A stretch of 64,000 bases of DNA from Sandaracinaceae bacterium (GTDB lineage: Bacteria; Myxococcota_A; Polyangia; Polyangiales; JADJQN01): the NCBI GenBank assembly GCA_016712745.1, contig JADJQN010000001.1, positions 1,860,001 to 1,924,000 of the forward strand, read 5' to 3'. The position numbers and the translations under genes were made by a program. This document shows, piece by piece, positions 41,365-50,530 of this stretch (position 1 is its first letter; each line of letters starts with the position of its first letter). The notes under the pieces are model-generated. The model was not told the origin of the DNA. It ran no database searches and saw nothing but the letters and a program-made list of their open reading frames with translations.

Positions 41365-42114
41365 ATGACGACGACTGGCTCAAAACCGCCGAGCAATCCA
41401 GACGAAGGCAATCCAGCCGAAGGCTCTCCGCCCGAGGCGCAAGCGCCCAGCGTCGCTGGCGAAGCGTCAGCGAGTATTCCTCCAGAAGCGGGCACGCCGA
41501 GCAGCGCGCCCGAGGCGGCGGCAAAAAAGGGCGCCGCCGCGATCGCTGCGAAGATTATCGCCGAGCAGCAGACAAGCGCCGTCTCGAGTCATGGCGCAGC
41601 CCTGCTCGACGACAAGCCCACAGTTTCAACGCAGGCCGCGCGCGTGCTTGAGGAGATCGCGACGCAGAAGCCGGAGATGCTCGTGCCGCAAGTGGATCGC
41701 ATTTGCACGGGCCTCTTCTCGAGCAACGCGCGCGTCGTGCAGACGTGTGCAGTCGCGCTTCCGCACCTAGCACGCGTGGCGCCCGCGCGCGTGGCGCGTC
41801 AGCTGCAGACACTCACCGACTCGTTCCCGAAGGCGAGCGAGATGGGTAAGGATGGATTGGTCCGCACGTTCGCCGCGCTTTGCGCAGCATCGGTTGCCTA
41901 CCAGAAGCGCCTGGAACCGGCGCTTGAGGTTGCGCTCAGCACAGCGGATCCGAAGACGCTCGCCAGGTGGACCGAGATTGTCCTGCCGGCCCTCAAAGGT
42001 GAACCACATGCCGCCGCGCGTGCGGTGGTCGAGAAGCGTCTTGCCACCCTTCCGCGTCCCGTAGCGCAAGGCATTGCTGATTTTCTAGGCGTGAAACTGC
42101 GCGTGACGAGGTAG
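41365..42114 (+). CDS. HEAT-repeat-like hypothetical protein
   Basis: 249 residues. The first ~60 are Pro, Ala, Glu and Gly rich and probably disordered. The rest is helical with Ala/Val/Leu-rich repeats such as VRTFAALCAASVAYQKRL and VVQTCAVALPHLARVAPARV, resembling HEAT/ARM folds. No signal peptide is seen, so it is likely cytoplasmic. It is 3 nt upstream of the lipoprotein at 42118 and downstream of argS, perhaps in one transcription unit. Function unknown. Confidence 0.6.
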   Translation: MTTTGSKPPSNPDEGNPAEGSPPEAQAPSVAGEASASIPPEAGTPSSAPEAAAKKGAAAIAAKIIAEQQTSAVSSHGAALLDDKPTVSTQAARVLEEIATQKPEMLVPQVDRICTGLFSSNARVVQTCAVALPHLARVAPARVARQLQTLTDSFPKASEMGKDGLVRTFAALCAASVAYQKRLEPALEVALSTADPKTLARWTEIVLPALKGEPHAAARAVVEKRLATLPRPVAQGIADFLGVKLRVTR

Positions 42115-42117
42115 CTC

Positions 42118-43203
42118 GTGCCTCTGGGCATTTTCCAAACCTACCGCGTCCTGCCAGTACTGGGTTTGGTCTTAGCCGCATGCGGCGAAGCGACGCCGCA
42201 GGCCCCAACGCAAGCGCCGACGAATGTCGAATCCAGTGCGCGTGCTGCAGCGCCCACACCTCCGCCGCCCGGTTTTCCGACCGAGCTCGTGACGGAAGCG
42301 GGCATTGGACCCGCGTTGTATATGGGCCCCGGCGCGGCCGCTCCCACGGTCGGCTACGTCTCGCAAGGTGTCGTTGTGAGTGTGGCAGGCGCACCGGAAG
42401 GCGATCGCGTCCCCGTGCGCATTCGAGGGCCACTCAAAGTGCGCGCATGGATGCCCCTTGCGCGGCTCGCGGGGCAAGTTACGCGACGCGGACGCGTTCG
42501 CGGCGCGCCAGTCGCCGTTCGGCCCGGTGATCGCATTGGCATTCGTGGGCAGCGGGACGAGAACACATTGATCGTGTCCGTGCGCCCCAACCTCGGCGCA
42601 TCGATTTCCATGGACCCATTCGAAGGCGACTTTCCGGCGGCGTGGATTTCCGCCCCTGCGGAGGCGCCGGTCGCGGTCGAGGAAGCGGGAGAGACCGGCT
42701 TGCTGGCTGCCGGGGATGAAGTGCCTGTTTACGATCGCCCGCAGGGAACGATTGTCGCGCGCGTGCCCCGGCACGAGCAGGCGATCCCTGTGCAGATAGC
42801 CCGGCGGCAAGGCGAATGGAGTGCCGTCCGCATCGGCTTCGGCCCTTACCTCGTTGGCTATGTGCGCGCGCCCATCCAAGCGGGCGCATCGCCCACGCAG
42901 CAAGCGCCTGCGCCCGTGGCACAGGATGCGAACACGATGCCGGAACGTATTCAGAACGATGCCCAAGCGCCGCTAATCCGCGTTCGCGTCGGTGCGCGCA
43001 TTCGCTTCGGCGGCACAGTCCTGGGAATCGTCGATCGTCTCGCGTACGCGCGCGTGCTGCATACCTATCCGAACGGGGACATCGACGTGTTTGTCGCAGC
43101 CGACAACGAACTCGCACTACGCGGCATAATCCGCGCGGCCGACGTCGCAGCGAGCGCGCCGCCATTGACCGAGCCTGTCGCAGCCGAAGACGCCGCGCCG
43201 TAA
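42118..43203 (+). CDS. Lipoprotein with SH3-like repeats
   Basis: 361 residues from a GTG at 42118. The signal ends with LGLVLAAC, a good lipobox. The mature part has several beta-rich modules (GIGPALYMGPGAAAPTVGYV, EVPVYDRPQGTIVARV and VRIGFGPYLVGYV) that look like bacterial SH3 domains, often used to bind peptidoglycan or wall polymers. It ends with a charged beta module (ELALRGIIRAADV). A probable terminator follows at 43303. Function unknown. Confidence 0.68.
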   Translation: MPLGIFQTYRVLPVLGLVLAACGEATPQAPTQAPTNVESSARAAAPTPPPPGFPTELVTEAGIGPALYMGPGAAAPTVGYVSQGVVVSVAGAPEGDRVPVRIRGPLKVRAWMPLARLAGQVTRRGRVRGAPVAVRPGDRIGIRGQRDENTLIVSVRPNLGASISMDPFEGDFPAAWISAPAEAPVAVEEAGETGLLAAGDEVPVYDRPQGTIVARVPRHEQAIPVQIARRQGEWSAVRIGFGPYLVGYVRAPIQAGASPTQQAPAPVAQDANTMPERIQNDAQAPLIRVRVGARIRFGGTVLGIVDRLAYARVLHTYPNGDIDVFVAADNELALRGIIRAADVAASAPPLTEPVAAEDAAP

Positions 43204-43302
43204 GGACGGCGCGCCAAATAAAAACGACGGCGACAGAGCGAGGGGGGCGCGCTCCATCTAACCGTCGTGACACATACATAGGCCCGCGAAATAGGTTGGC
43301 AA

Positions 43303-43331
43303 GGGGTGCTCGGTGGGCCCCCCCTTTTTTT
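43303..43331 (+). terminator. Probable intrinsic terminator after the SH3-like lipoprotein
   Basis: GGGG at 43303-43306 can pair with the run of C at 43318-43324, followed by seven T at 43325-43331. The loop is about 11 bases. It lies 100 bp past the stop and just before the convergent M16 gene. The stem is short but GC-pure. Confidence 0.5.
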
Positions 43332-43333
43332 GC

Positions 43334-44878
43334 TTACTCGAAAATAGTCGCTACCGGGACGATGCGGATGTGGTCGCGCGAAATATGCAATGGATACGCC
43401 TGTATCTCCCGATCCTCGGCCAGGACGGACTCGGCGGGAGGCGTGTCGTACGTGATCGGCGACGGTGCATCGGACGCTAGGGCGTCGGCGAACGTCGAGG
43501 CGTGACTGGTGACGACGGCTATCTGAAGGTGTGAGGGATCGAGGTGGCGGCGCACTGCTGCGTTGACCTCCGCCACCGTGAGCGACTGCCAAGCGGCTCG
43601 GACCCGAGCGAGCCACTCCGCGTTCATTCCGTAGAAATGGTCGTCGATGGTGTAGCCGAGGCGACGCGACTCAGTCTGCAGAAAGAGCGCGTAGTACTGC
43701 GAGGCAAAATCACGGATACGTGTGAAGTCGGCATCGCTCATACCGCGATCGATTAGGTCCTGTAGCTCCCGTACGGCCATACGAATGGCGAAATGTGCTT
43801 TGGCGGGAAGCACAGGCCGCAGCCAGATGCTGAAGTATTGGTGATGGCGCGAGATGTTCGGGAGTGGATAGCGCGACCAGCCATCCTGCTCGAAGTGCTC
43901 GATGTACGAGTAGTCACCGTAGTTCAAGCCTCGATCGCCGCGCATCTTCTGCATAAGCCTACCTGCGAACTGTCGATGCTGACCGAAGTACGCGGAAGCG
44001 ATCAGGAGCGCGGGGTAGTCGGGGCTGTCTCGCGTCACGTCGATCGGCATGCCCATCGAGACCGCGGTGGATGCTGCGTCGGTCTTGTCGACAAGCTAAA
44101 TACGACGTTGCTGGTCGTTCGGCGCTCGCACCGCGGGAAGCGTGTGGACGGTCGGACATGTGAGGCTCGTTAGATCAGACTGAATGCGTTGCGCGAAGTC
44201 TTCGGGGAATGCGCCCGAAAGACCGATGTGCAGATTGGCCTCGCACATCATCGCCGTGCGTTGCGCACGCACCTGCTCGAGGGTCATGGCCGAAAGCGCT
44301 GCTGCCGTGCCGAGCGCTGGATGACCGAAAGAATGGCCTTCGTAAAGCATCGCCTGCAACGTCTCTTGGCCGAGTGCTTCGTCATCGTTGCCGCGAAGCT
44401 CAAGGGTAAGCTCGCTCTGCGTCTGTGCACGGACACGCGCAAAGTCCGCTTCAGTCATTTGCGGTGCGATGAGCATCGCGCGGAAGATTGCGTAGAAAGC
44501 ATCTAGGTGGTCGCGATGAACGCGCGCGCTAAACACCGTCTGCTCGCGATCGACGTGAAAATCCACCGACGCGGCCATCGGAAAGAGACGCTCTTGGATC
44601 TGCGCGTACGAAAGCTCGCCCGCGGCCCCGTCGGTCATGAGGCGCGCGGCGAGAAGCGTCGCGCCGTCATGCAAATCGGTGCCAGAACCCGCGTCGTACA
44701 CGATGCGGAAGCTGACAACGGGCGATTCGGTGCGCGAGGCGACGCTTTCGATCGTTCGCGCCGATGGCTGACTGACCGTTTCACGGATGGAAGGCAGACC
44801 GACGGTGGCGTTGGGCGTGGGGCTTCCACCGCACGAGGCGACGCACGCAGCCAGCGAGATAGTTACGAGTTTCTTCAT
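43334..44878 (-). pseudogene. M16-family peptidase-like lipoprotein (non-catalytic subunit) interrupted by in-frame TAG
   Basis: One frame, starting at the ATG at 44876-44878, reads a lipobox signal (AACVASC) and an M16 N-terminal domain with RIVYDAGSGTDLHD and LRGNDDEALGQETL. It lacks the HxxEH zinc motif. TAG at 44096-44098 follows DQQRRI. The same frame continues with LVDKTDAASTAVSMGMPIDV and an M16 C-terminal domain (GDYSYIEHFEQDGW) to 43334. In M16 proteins this junction is usually RxIYLVDxPxA, so TAG probably replaces a tyrosine or similar residue. The full reading is 513 residues around the stop, versus 260 for the shortened product. An ATG at 44056 could restart the second half. The intact catalytic partner is directly upstream. 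Confidence 0.7.
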
Positions 44879-46371
44879 GGTACGGCTCCTGCTGCCACGG
44901 GCTGTTGAGCTGTGGCTCGGGGCGCCAAGGTGACGATGAAGCGGCGCGAGTCCGTGAGGTAGGTGCGCGCCGCGTGTTGCACGTCGTCAGCTGTGACAGA
45001 CGCGAGTGCACTCAGATACGCATCGAGCGACGCGAGGTCGCCTGTCACCGACAGTATGCTCGCGATGAGTCCAGCAACATCGTCGGGTGTTTCCAGCGCC
45101 ATCAGCAGCCCATAGCGAAGATTCGATTTCACCGCTTCGAGACGGGCTGCGTCAGCTCGGCCGGCCGCTATCGCGGACAGCTCGTTCTGCATCGCAGTTT
45201 GGATCGAGGGAAAATCAGTTTCGGGCTTCAGCGTTGCCGCGATAAGGAAAAGGCCAGGGTCGCGCGTGTAGCTGCCTGACATGCTGGAGAGCTCCAGAAC
45301 TTTCTGTTGATCGACGACGAGCGATTGGTACAGGGGTGAGGACTGGGAGAAGGCGTAGGCGTGAATAACCTGCAACGCAGCAGTTTCACGCAGCGATGCT
45401 TGTCGGCGCGCTGGTGTATTGCCAGCCTCGAACGCCGGCACACGGTAAGCGACCCACAATCGTGGCGGCGACGAGCCATCCCAATCGAGATGGCGCGACG
45501 CGCCGGCGCGGGGCTCTGGCTCTACCGGAATGCGCGGGCTATCGCGGCGGGTATTCCATGCGGAATATTGCGCGCGCACGAGCTCCATAAGGGCTGCGTG
45601 TTGTACGTCGCCCACAACGACGATCGTGGCGTTGTCAGGCGTGTAGAAGCGACGGAAGAAGTTGCGGGAGTAGTCGTAGTAGCCTGGCATCGCGCGCACG
45701 TCGCGAAGATATCCGATGACGGTGTGGCGGTAGGTGTGACGAGAGAAAGCAAGCTCGCTCATCGTCTCGTCCATGATCATTGATGGGTCGGCGGCACTCT
45801 TGTTGTACTCGCCCAGCACGGCGCCGGTCTCCGTTCGGAACTGAGTCTCGTCGTACTGCAGGTGCTGGAAGCGATCGGCTTCGAGCTCGACGATACGCGG
45901 CAGTGCGGTCGATGGCGCCGTCACTGTGTAACAAGTGTAGTCGTTCGACGTGAAGGCGTTGTTGTCAGCGCCGAAACTTTGAATGGTCCGCTCGTAAACT
46001 TCTTCTGGGAAACGTTCCGTGCCTCGGAACATCATGTGCTCGAAGAGATGCGCAAAGCCGGAGTGCCCGGCTTCGACTTCATCTCGCGACCCTACGCGCA
46101 TCACTGTGTAGTAGGCGACGATGCCGGGGGTATCCCACGGCACTGAAATCACGGTGAGGCCGTTCGGAAGATGGTCGACGGTGGGCGCGTGCGGGAAGAT
46201 GGTCGACGCAGGATTTGCCGTGGGCACAGGCGGCGTGGCCCGAATCGCCGTGTGCGCGGGCGGCGGCTGTGGCGTGGCAACGCGATCTTGGGCGCGCGTG
46301 ATTGTGTGCACTAGCGCGACGCCCGCGATGGCGACGCCTAGGGCGGGAAGGACGAAGCGAGGGGTCTTCAT
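44875..46371 (-). CDS. M16-family zinc metallopeptidase, catalytic subunit
   Basis: 498 residues with an N-terminal membrane or signal segment (about residues 8-28) and a Pro/Ala-rich linker. The inverted zinc motif HLFEHM (HxxEH) is in SGFAHLFEHMMFRGTERFPE, with a downstream Glu in VELEADRFQHL. The C-terminal domain contains RYGLLMALETPDDVAGL. The stop overlaps the next M16 gene's ATG (ATGA, 44875-44878), which shows that the two subunits are made as a pair, as in bacterial PqqL/M16B two-gene peptidases. It probably degrades periplasmic peptides. Confidence 0.92.
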   Translation of the reverse strand: MKTPRFVLPALGVAIAGVALVHTITRAQDRVATPQPPPAHTAIRATPPVPTANPASTIFPHAPTVDHLPNGLTVISVPWDTPGIVAYYTVMRVGSRDEVEAGHSGFAHLFEHMMFRGTERFPEEVYERTIQSFGADNNAFTSNDYTCYTVTAPSTALPRIVELEADRFQHLQYDETQFRTETGAVLGEYNKSAADPSMIMDETMSELAFSRHTYRHTVIGYLRDVRAMPGYYDYSRNFFRRFYTPDNATIVVVGDVQHAALMELVRAQYSAWNTRRDSPRIPVEPEPRAGASRHLDWDGSSPPRLWVAYRVPAFEAGNTPARRQASLRETAALQVIHAYAFSQSSPLYQSLVVDQQKVLELSSMSGSYTRDPGLFLIAATLKPETDFPSIQTAMQNELSAIAAGRADAARLEAVKSNLRYGLLMALETPDDVAGLIASILSVTGDLASLDAYLSALASVTADDVQHAARTYLTDSRRFIVTLAPRATAQQPVAAGAVP

Positions 46372-46475
46372 GCGCGCGACTTTAGCAGAGAGTCGGGTGC
46401 GGTGATCTGCGCTCTTGTAGCGAGGACGGTTTACAAGAGATCAGGAGATCAAGAGGAAGGCAGATTTCTGTTTGC

Positions 46476-48128
46476 TTATTCGATAAGGGACGGGTCGTAG
46501 CCTTCGGGGGGGGCGTAGCCCATGAGCGACAGTACCGTGGAGGCGATGTTGGAGAGGCCTTGGGTTTTGATGGGCGCCCGCTTGAGCTCGGCGGCCTTGG
46601 TGTAGATGTGGAACGGAACTCTGTTGAGCGTGTGGCTCGTTTTTGCGCGGGCGTGGCCGCTTGCGTCGCGCACGATAAGGTGTGTTTTTCTGTCCGTCTC
46701 GAACATCTCGTCAGCATTACCGTGATCGGCGGTGACGATGAGTGCGCCGTTGAGTTTTTCGATCACAGGGATGATGCGCCCGATTTGAATGTCGACAGCT
46801 TCGACAGCGACGATGGAAGATTCGTAGTTGCCGGTGTGGCCAACCATATCGCCGTTGGGAAAGTTGATGCGTGCGTGTTTGTATTTGCCCGTAACTAAGT
46901 TCTGCAGCGTTGCGTCCGTGATCTCGGCGGCCTTCATCCACGGCCGCTCTTCGAACGGGAGCGTATCGCTTGGGATCTCAAGGTAAGTTTCATTGGCAGC
47001 GTCGAACATACCGCCGCGGTTACCGTTCCAGAAATAGGTCACGTGACCGTACTTCTGCGTTTCGCTGCAGGCGAACTGCGAGATGTTGTTGCGCGCTAAA
47101 TACTCACCGAGCGTGCGGTCGATGGTGGGCGGGCTCACCAAGTAATGGTGCGGGATTTTCAGATCGCCGTCGTACTGCATCATGCCAGCGAACGCGACAT
47201 TGGGACGCTGACCGCGATCAAAGTACGGAAACGAGTCGTCGTCGAATGCGCGGCTGATCTCAATCGCGCGGTCGCCGCGGAAGTTGAACAGGATTACGCC
47301 GGCTCCATCGCGAATCGGCCCAACGGGAAGTCCATCGTCACTCACGATCACAAAGGGCGGCAGATTCTGATCGTCGATGCCCTTTTGCTCATCGCGCAGT
47401 GTGGCGATTGCAGCCTGGGTCGAATGAAACGCCCTGCCCTGGCCGTGCACATGCGTGCGATAGCCGCGCTCGACCATGGACCAGTCGGCGTTGTAGCGGT
47501 CCATCGTGATCTTCATGCGCCCCCCGCCCGACGCCACGCGGTAGTCGCGATCGGAACGCAGATTGAGTGACGCAAGCTCGCGTTCGAGTGCATCGAGGTA
47601 GGTGAGCGCACTCGTCGCCGGTACATCGCGACCATCGAGCAAGATGTGCAGTCGAACCTTTTCAATGCCGTCGCGCGAGGCGCCACGCAGCATCGCGAAG
47701 AGATGCTGAATGTTGCTGTGAACGTTGCCGTCCGAGAGCAGCCCGATGAAATGCAACGGCTGGCCATGATCGCGTGCGAAGGACGTTACGCGCTTCCATT
47801 CGCTTCCATTGAATAGCGCACCACTCGCGATGGATTCGTTGATGCGCATCGCCCCCTGATCAAATACGCGACCGGCGCCCATCGCGTTGTGGCCCACCTC
47901 GCTGTTGCCCATATCGTCATCGCTCGGCAAACCAACCGCGCGCCCGTGAGCTGCAAGCGTCGTGGTCAGCGCATTGTGTGCGAGAAAGTCCAGGTTCGGT
48001 GTGCGCGCTAACCACACAGCATCACCTTCGTCGTGGCTTCCGCAGCCGACGCCGTCCATCACGACGACGAGTACGGGACCTGAAACGCCCGGCAAACGAG
48101 GATGTTTCGCTAAGCGCCAATCCGTCAT
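46476..48128 (-). CDS. gpmI: 2,3-bisphosphoglycerate-independent phosphoglycerate mutase
   Basis: 550 residues from the ATG at 48126-48128. The N-terminal metal site VVVMDGVGCG, the catalytic Ser in GNSEVGHNAMGAGRV, and the C-terminal ADHGNADEM and KTSHTLNRVPFHIY are all family signatures. It interconverts 3- and 2-phosphoglycerate using two Mn or Zn ions. The open frame runs on upstream for another ~350 codons, but that part lies opposite the aconitase gene and is not coding. The gene is divergent from the aconitase. Confidence 0.95.
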   Translation of the reverse strand: MTDWRLAKHPRLPGVSGPVLVVVMDGVGCGSHDEGDAVWLARTPNLDFLAHNALTTTLAAHGRAVGLPSDDDMGNSEVGHNAMGAGRVFDQGAMRINESIASGALFNGSEWKRVTSFARDHGQPLHFIGLLSDGNVHSNIQHLFAMLRGASRDGIEKVRLHILLDGRDVPATSALTYLDALERELASLNLRSDRDYRVASGGGRMKITMDRYNADWSMVERGYRTHVHGQGRAFHSTQAAIATLRDEQKGIDDQNLPPFVIVSDDGLPVGPIRDGAGVILFNFRGDRAIEISRAFDDDSFPYFDRGQRPNVAFAGMMQYDGDLKIPHHYLVSPPTIDRTLGEYLARNNISQFACSETQKYGHVTYFWNGNRGGMFDAANETYLEIPSDTLPFEERPWMKAAEITDATLQNLVTGKYKHARINFPNGDMVGHTGNYESSIVAVEAVDIQIGRIIPVIEKLNGALIVTADHGNADEMFETDRKTHLIVRDASGHARAKTSHTLNRVPFHIYTKAAELKRAPIKTQGLSNIASTVLSLMGYAPPEGYDPSLIE

Positions 48129-48251
48129 ACGAGCACCACGATAACACGATCGCAGGGTGCAACCGCGCACCATTCTACGCAGCGAACATGACACCCGCGT
48201 AACACGATCGTTGTAGCGATCCGCTATTGCCACGTGCAAAATACACAGCCC

Positions 48252-50195
48252 ATGACGCGCCCCAACCCGATCAAGCTTTCTGGCCGCATCCTCTATCTGA
48301 CGGATGACACGGAGCTCCTGAAGGCGCAGCTCGCCGGCGAAAATCTCGCGTTCGATCCAGAACGAAAACTGATGGACAACATCAGCACGGACGAAATCAC
48401 ACCCGGCTGGGTTTGCTTCTACTACGACGAGACTCTCGGCCGCTATTCTTGCGTCGGCTTGCGCGGCGGCGTGATGCAGAAGGACTCGATCAAGAACGGC
48501 GGCTTCGACGTGATCGTAAGCGGCATGTCCAAGGGATGCGGCTCTTCGCGCGAGACTGCGCCGTACAGCGAGCTCACCGCAGGCGCGAAATTGGTGATCG
48601 CCAAAAGCATTGAAAAGATTTACGGGCAGAACAGCCAGAATATCGGCCTGCTCACGAGCACGGACTTCGGCTTGATTCCGCGCATCTTGGCTGGCGAAGA
48701 GATCGATATCAACGAGTTCACCAAGGGTCTCGATCCGATCAGCGCTGACATCGTGCGTGCCGGAGGTCTCTTCGAGTACAACAAGCTGCGTCTTGCGGGA
48801 AAGATGTCGCCGCCCGCGATCGAAACAGCGGTCAGGCCCATGACGATGGTGGAGAAGATCATTGCGTCGCATGCAGTCGTGGACGCGAAGACCGGCACGC
48901 TTGGGGTGGCAGCTGTGCAACCAGGCGACGCCCTCTTCATCCGCGCCGACGTGCGCTTTAGCCATGAGTACGTGACGCCCATGGCCGATGCGCTCTTCCG
49001 TCAGGGTTTTGGCAACGACGCGCAGGTGAGCGAGCCGAAAAGCGTCTTTACCTTCCGCGATCATCTTACTTTCCTCGCCGATGTGATGCCCGAGGACAAA
49101 AAGAAGATGGGCCTTCTCGACAACGCCAACGGCCTTGCGACAACGCAAAAGGCCTTCAGCGAGCGCCATGGCCTCAAACTCTATGGCGAGAACGAAAAAG
49201 GCGGGTCAGAAGCGATTTGCCATAACGCCGTGACCGAAGACCTCGCGTTGCCGGGCGATGTCGTTGCGGGCACCGATTCGCACACGTGCATGGCCGGTGC
49301 CCTTGGATGTTTCGCGTTCGGCGTTGGCAGCACGGATATGGCCAACGCGTGGTTCACGCGGGACGTGCGTGTGCGCGTCCCGGAGACCGTGAAGTTCGAG
49401 CTCATTGGTACCTTGCAAAAGGGCGTCGCCGCCAAAGATGTGATGCTCTACATCTTGAGCCAGCCCTTCTTCCGCACGAGCAAGGGCATCGGCAAGGTTT
49501 TAGAGTTCGCCGGCAACGGAATCGGTGCGATGCCTCTCGACGAGCGTGCGACTCTCACCAACATGGCCGTGGAAGCGGGCGGCTTCACCGGGATCATTGA
49601 GCCCGACGAAGTGACTGTCGACTATCTGTCGATGATGCGCGGTCTCGACAAGGAGTCGTTGCGCAAACGCATCGTGCGTAGCGACAAAGACGCAACCTAC
49701 CTCGACGCGTTCACGATCGACCTGGCGAAGGTGCCGGTCATGATCGCCACGCCCGGGGACCCGCGCAACGGCATCGCGCTTAGCGACTTCAAGGAAGACG
49801 TGCGTATTGATATTGCGTACGGCGGCTCGTGCACCGGCGGCAAGAAGGCCGACATGGACATGTACGCGTCCGTGCTCAAAGACGCCGTCGAACACGGCAA
49901 GAAGATTGCCGACGGCGTGCAGGCGTTCATTCAGTTCGGGTCCCAGCACATCCGTAGGTACGCCGAGCAGCAAGGCTACGTGGAAGTGTTCAATGCTGCG
50001 GGTGTTGAAATGATCAACCCGAGCTGCGGCGCGTGTATCAACGCGGGGCCTGGCGCGTCCGCCACCAAAGAGCAGGTCACGATAAGCGCGATCAACCGCA
50101 ATTTCCCTGGTCGCAGCGGGCCGGGCAAGGTTTACCTCGCAAGTCCGTACACCGTCGCGGCGAGTGCCGTGGCTGGCCGAATCGTCGGTGCGTGA
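48252..50195 (+). CDS. Aconitase-family hydratase with swapped domain order
   Basis: 647 residues from the ATG at 48252; a GTG at 48234 would add 6. The small swivel (LeuD-like) domain is N-terminal (about residues 1-175, with SKGCGSSRETAPY), and the large Fe-S domain is C-terminal. The [4Fe-4S] ligands are Cys346 (DSHTCMAG), Cys592 and Cys595 (PSCGAC). This order is like AcnB without its HEAT domain, and unlike the common AcnA. Substrate could be citrate/isocitrate, homoaconitate or isopropylmalate. It is divergent from gpmI, with a 123-bp intergenic region containing two TAACACGATCG repeats. Confidence 0.88.
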   Translation: MTRPNPIKLSGRILYLTDDTELLKAQLAGENLAFDPERKLMDNISTDEITPGWVCFYYDETLGRYSCVGLRGGVMQKDSIKNGGFDVIVSGMSKGCGSSRETAPYSELTAGAKLVIAKSIEKIYGQNSQNIGLLTSTDFGLIPRILAGEEIDINEFTKGLDPISADIVRAGGLFEYNKLRLAGKMSPPAIETAVRPMTMVEKIIASHAVVDAKTGTLGVAAVQPGDALFIRADVRFSHEYVTPMADALFRQGFGNDAQVSEPKSVFTFRDHLTFLADVMPEDKKKMGLLDNANGLATTQKAFSERHGLKLYGENEKGGSEAICHNAVTEDLALPGDVVAGTDSHTCMAGALGCFAFGVGSTDMANAWFTRDVRVRVPETVKFELIGTLQKGVAAKDVMLYILSQPFFRTSKGIGKVLEFAGNGIGAMPLDERATLTNMAVEAGGFTGIIEPDEVTVDYLSMMRGLDKESLRKRIVRSDKDATYLDAFTIDLAKVPVMIATPGDPRNGIALSDFKEDVRIDIAYGGSCTGGKKADMDMYASVLKDAVEHGKKIADGVQAFIQFGSQHIRRYAEQQGYVEVFNAAGVEMINPSCGACINAGPGASATKEQVTISAINRNFPGRSGPGKVYLASPYTVAASAVAGRIVGA

Positions 50196-50260
50196 GCTAC
50201 CGCACTGCGCAGATTTAGCGCATTGAAACGATCAGCGATTGATGATTGGCTCTAGTCACA

Positions 50261-50530
50261 ATGCCTCCCAAAAATCTCCGTGCCACAGTCGAAATGGTCG
50301 AAAAAACAACGGTCGTGCTCCAGTGCGGCGGTAAAGATGTTTTCTTTCCCCGCTCGCTTCTGCCAACCGTAAGTGAAGGCGACGTCGTCACCATCACGCT
50401 CGCTATCGATCAATCGACGTCCGACCGCGACGGACGCGCCGCCGAGCTCGACGACATGACGAGCAAGCGCGTGAGCAGTCGCAAGCGTGGCAATCCCCGC
50501 AGCGCATCGGCGCGCGGCAAGAAGAAGTAA
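50261..50530 (+). CDS. DUF3006-like small protein with basic tail
   Basis: 89 residues from the ATG at 50261. The first ~55 residues (RATVEMVEKTTVVLQC, then PRSLLPTVSEGDVVTITLAI) resemble DUF3006, a small beta-rich domain. The last ~25 residues are basic (SSRKRGNPRSASARGKKK). The stop overlaps the accC start by one base (TAATG, 50528-50532), so the two genes are coupled. Function unknown. Confidence 0.7.
   Translation: MPPKNLRATVEMVEKTTVVLQCGGKDVFFPRSLLPTVSEGDVVTITLAIDQSTSDRDGRAAELDDMTSKRVSSRKRGNPRSASARGKKK

Noticed and set aside
26728..48235. The 11-mer TATTGCCACGT appears upstream of both boxC (26728) and the aconitase (48225)
   Set aside because: In 64 kb of high-G+C DNA many 11-mers occur twice by chance, and I see no shared promoter elements around it.
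46476..49169. A minus-strand open frame of nearly 900 codons across gpmI and the start of the aconitase gene
   Set aside because: Only the part from 48128 down is gpmI. The upstream part runs opposite the well-supported aconitase and shows no motif, so it is a shadow frame typical of high-G+C DNA.
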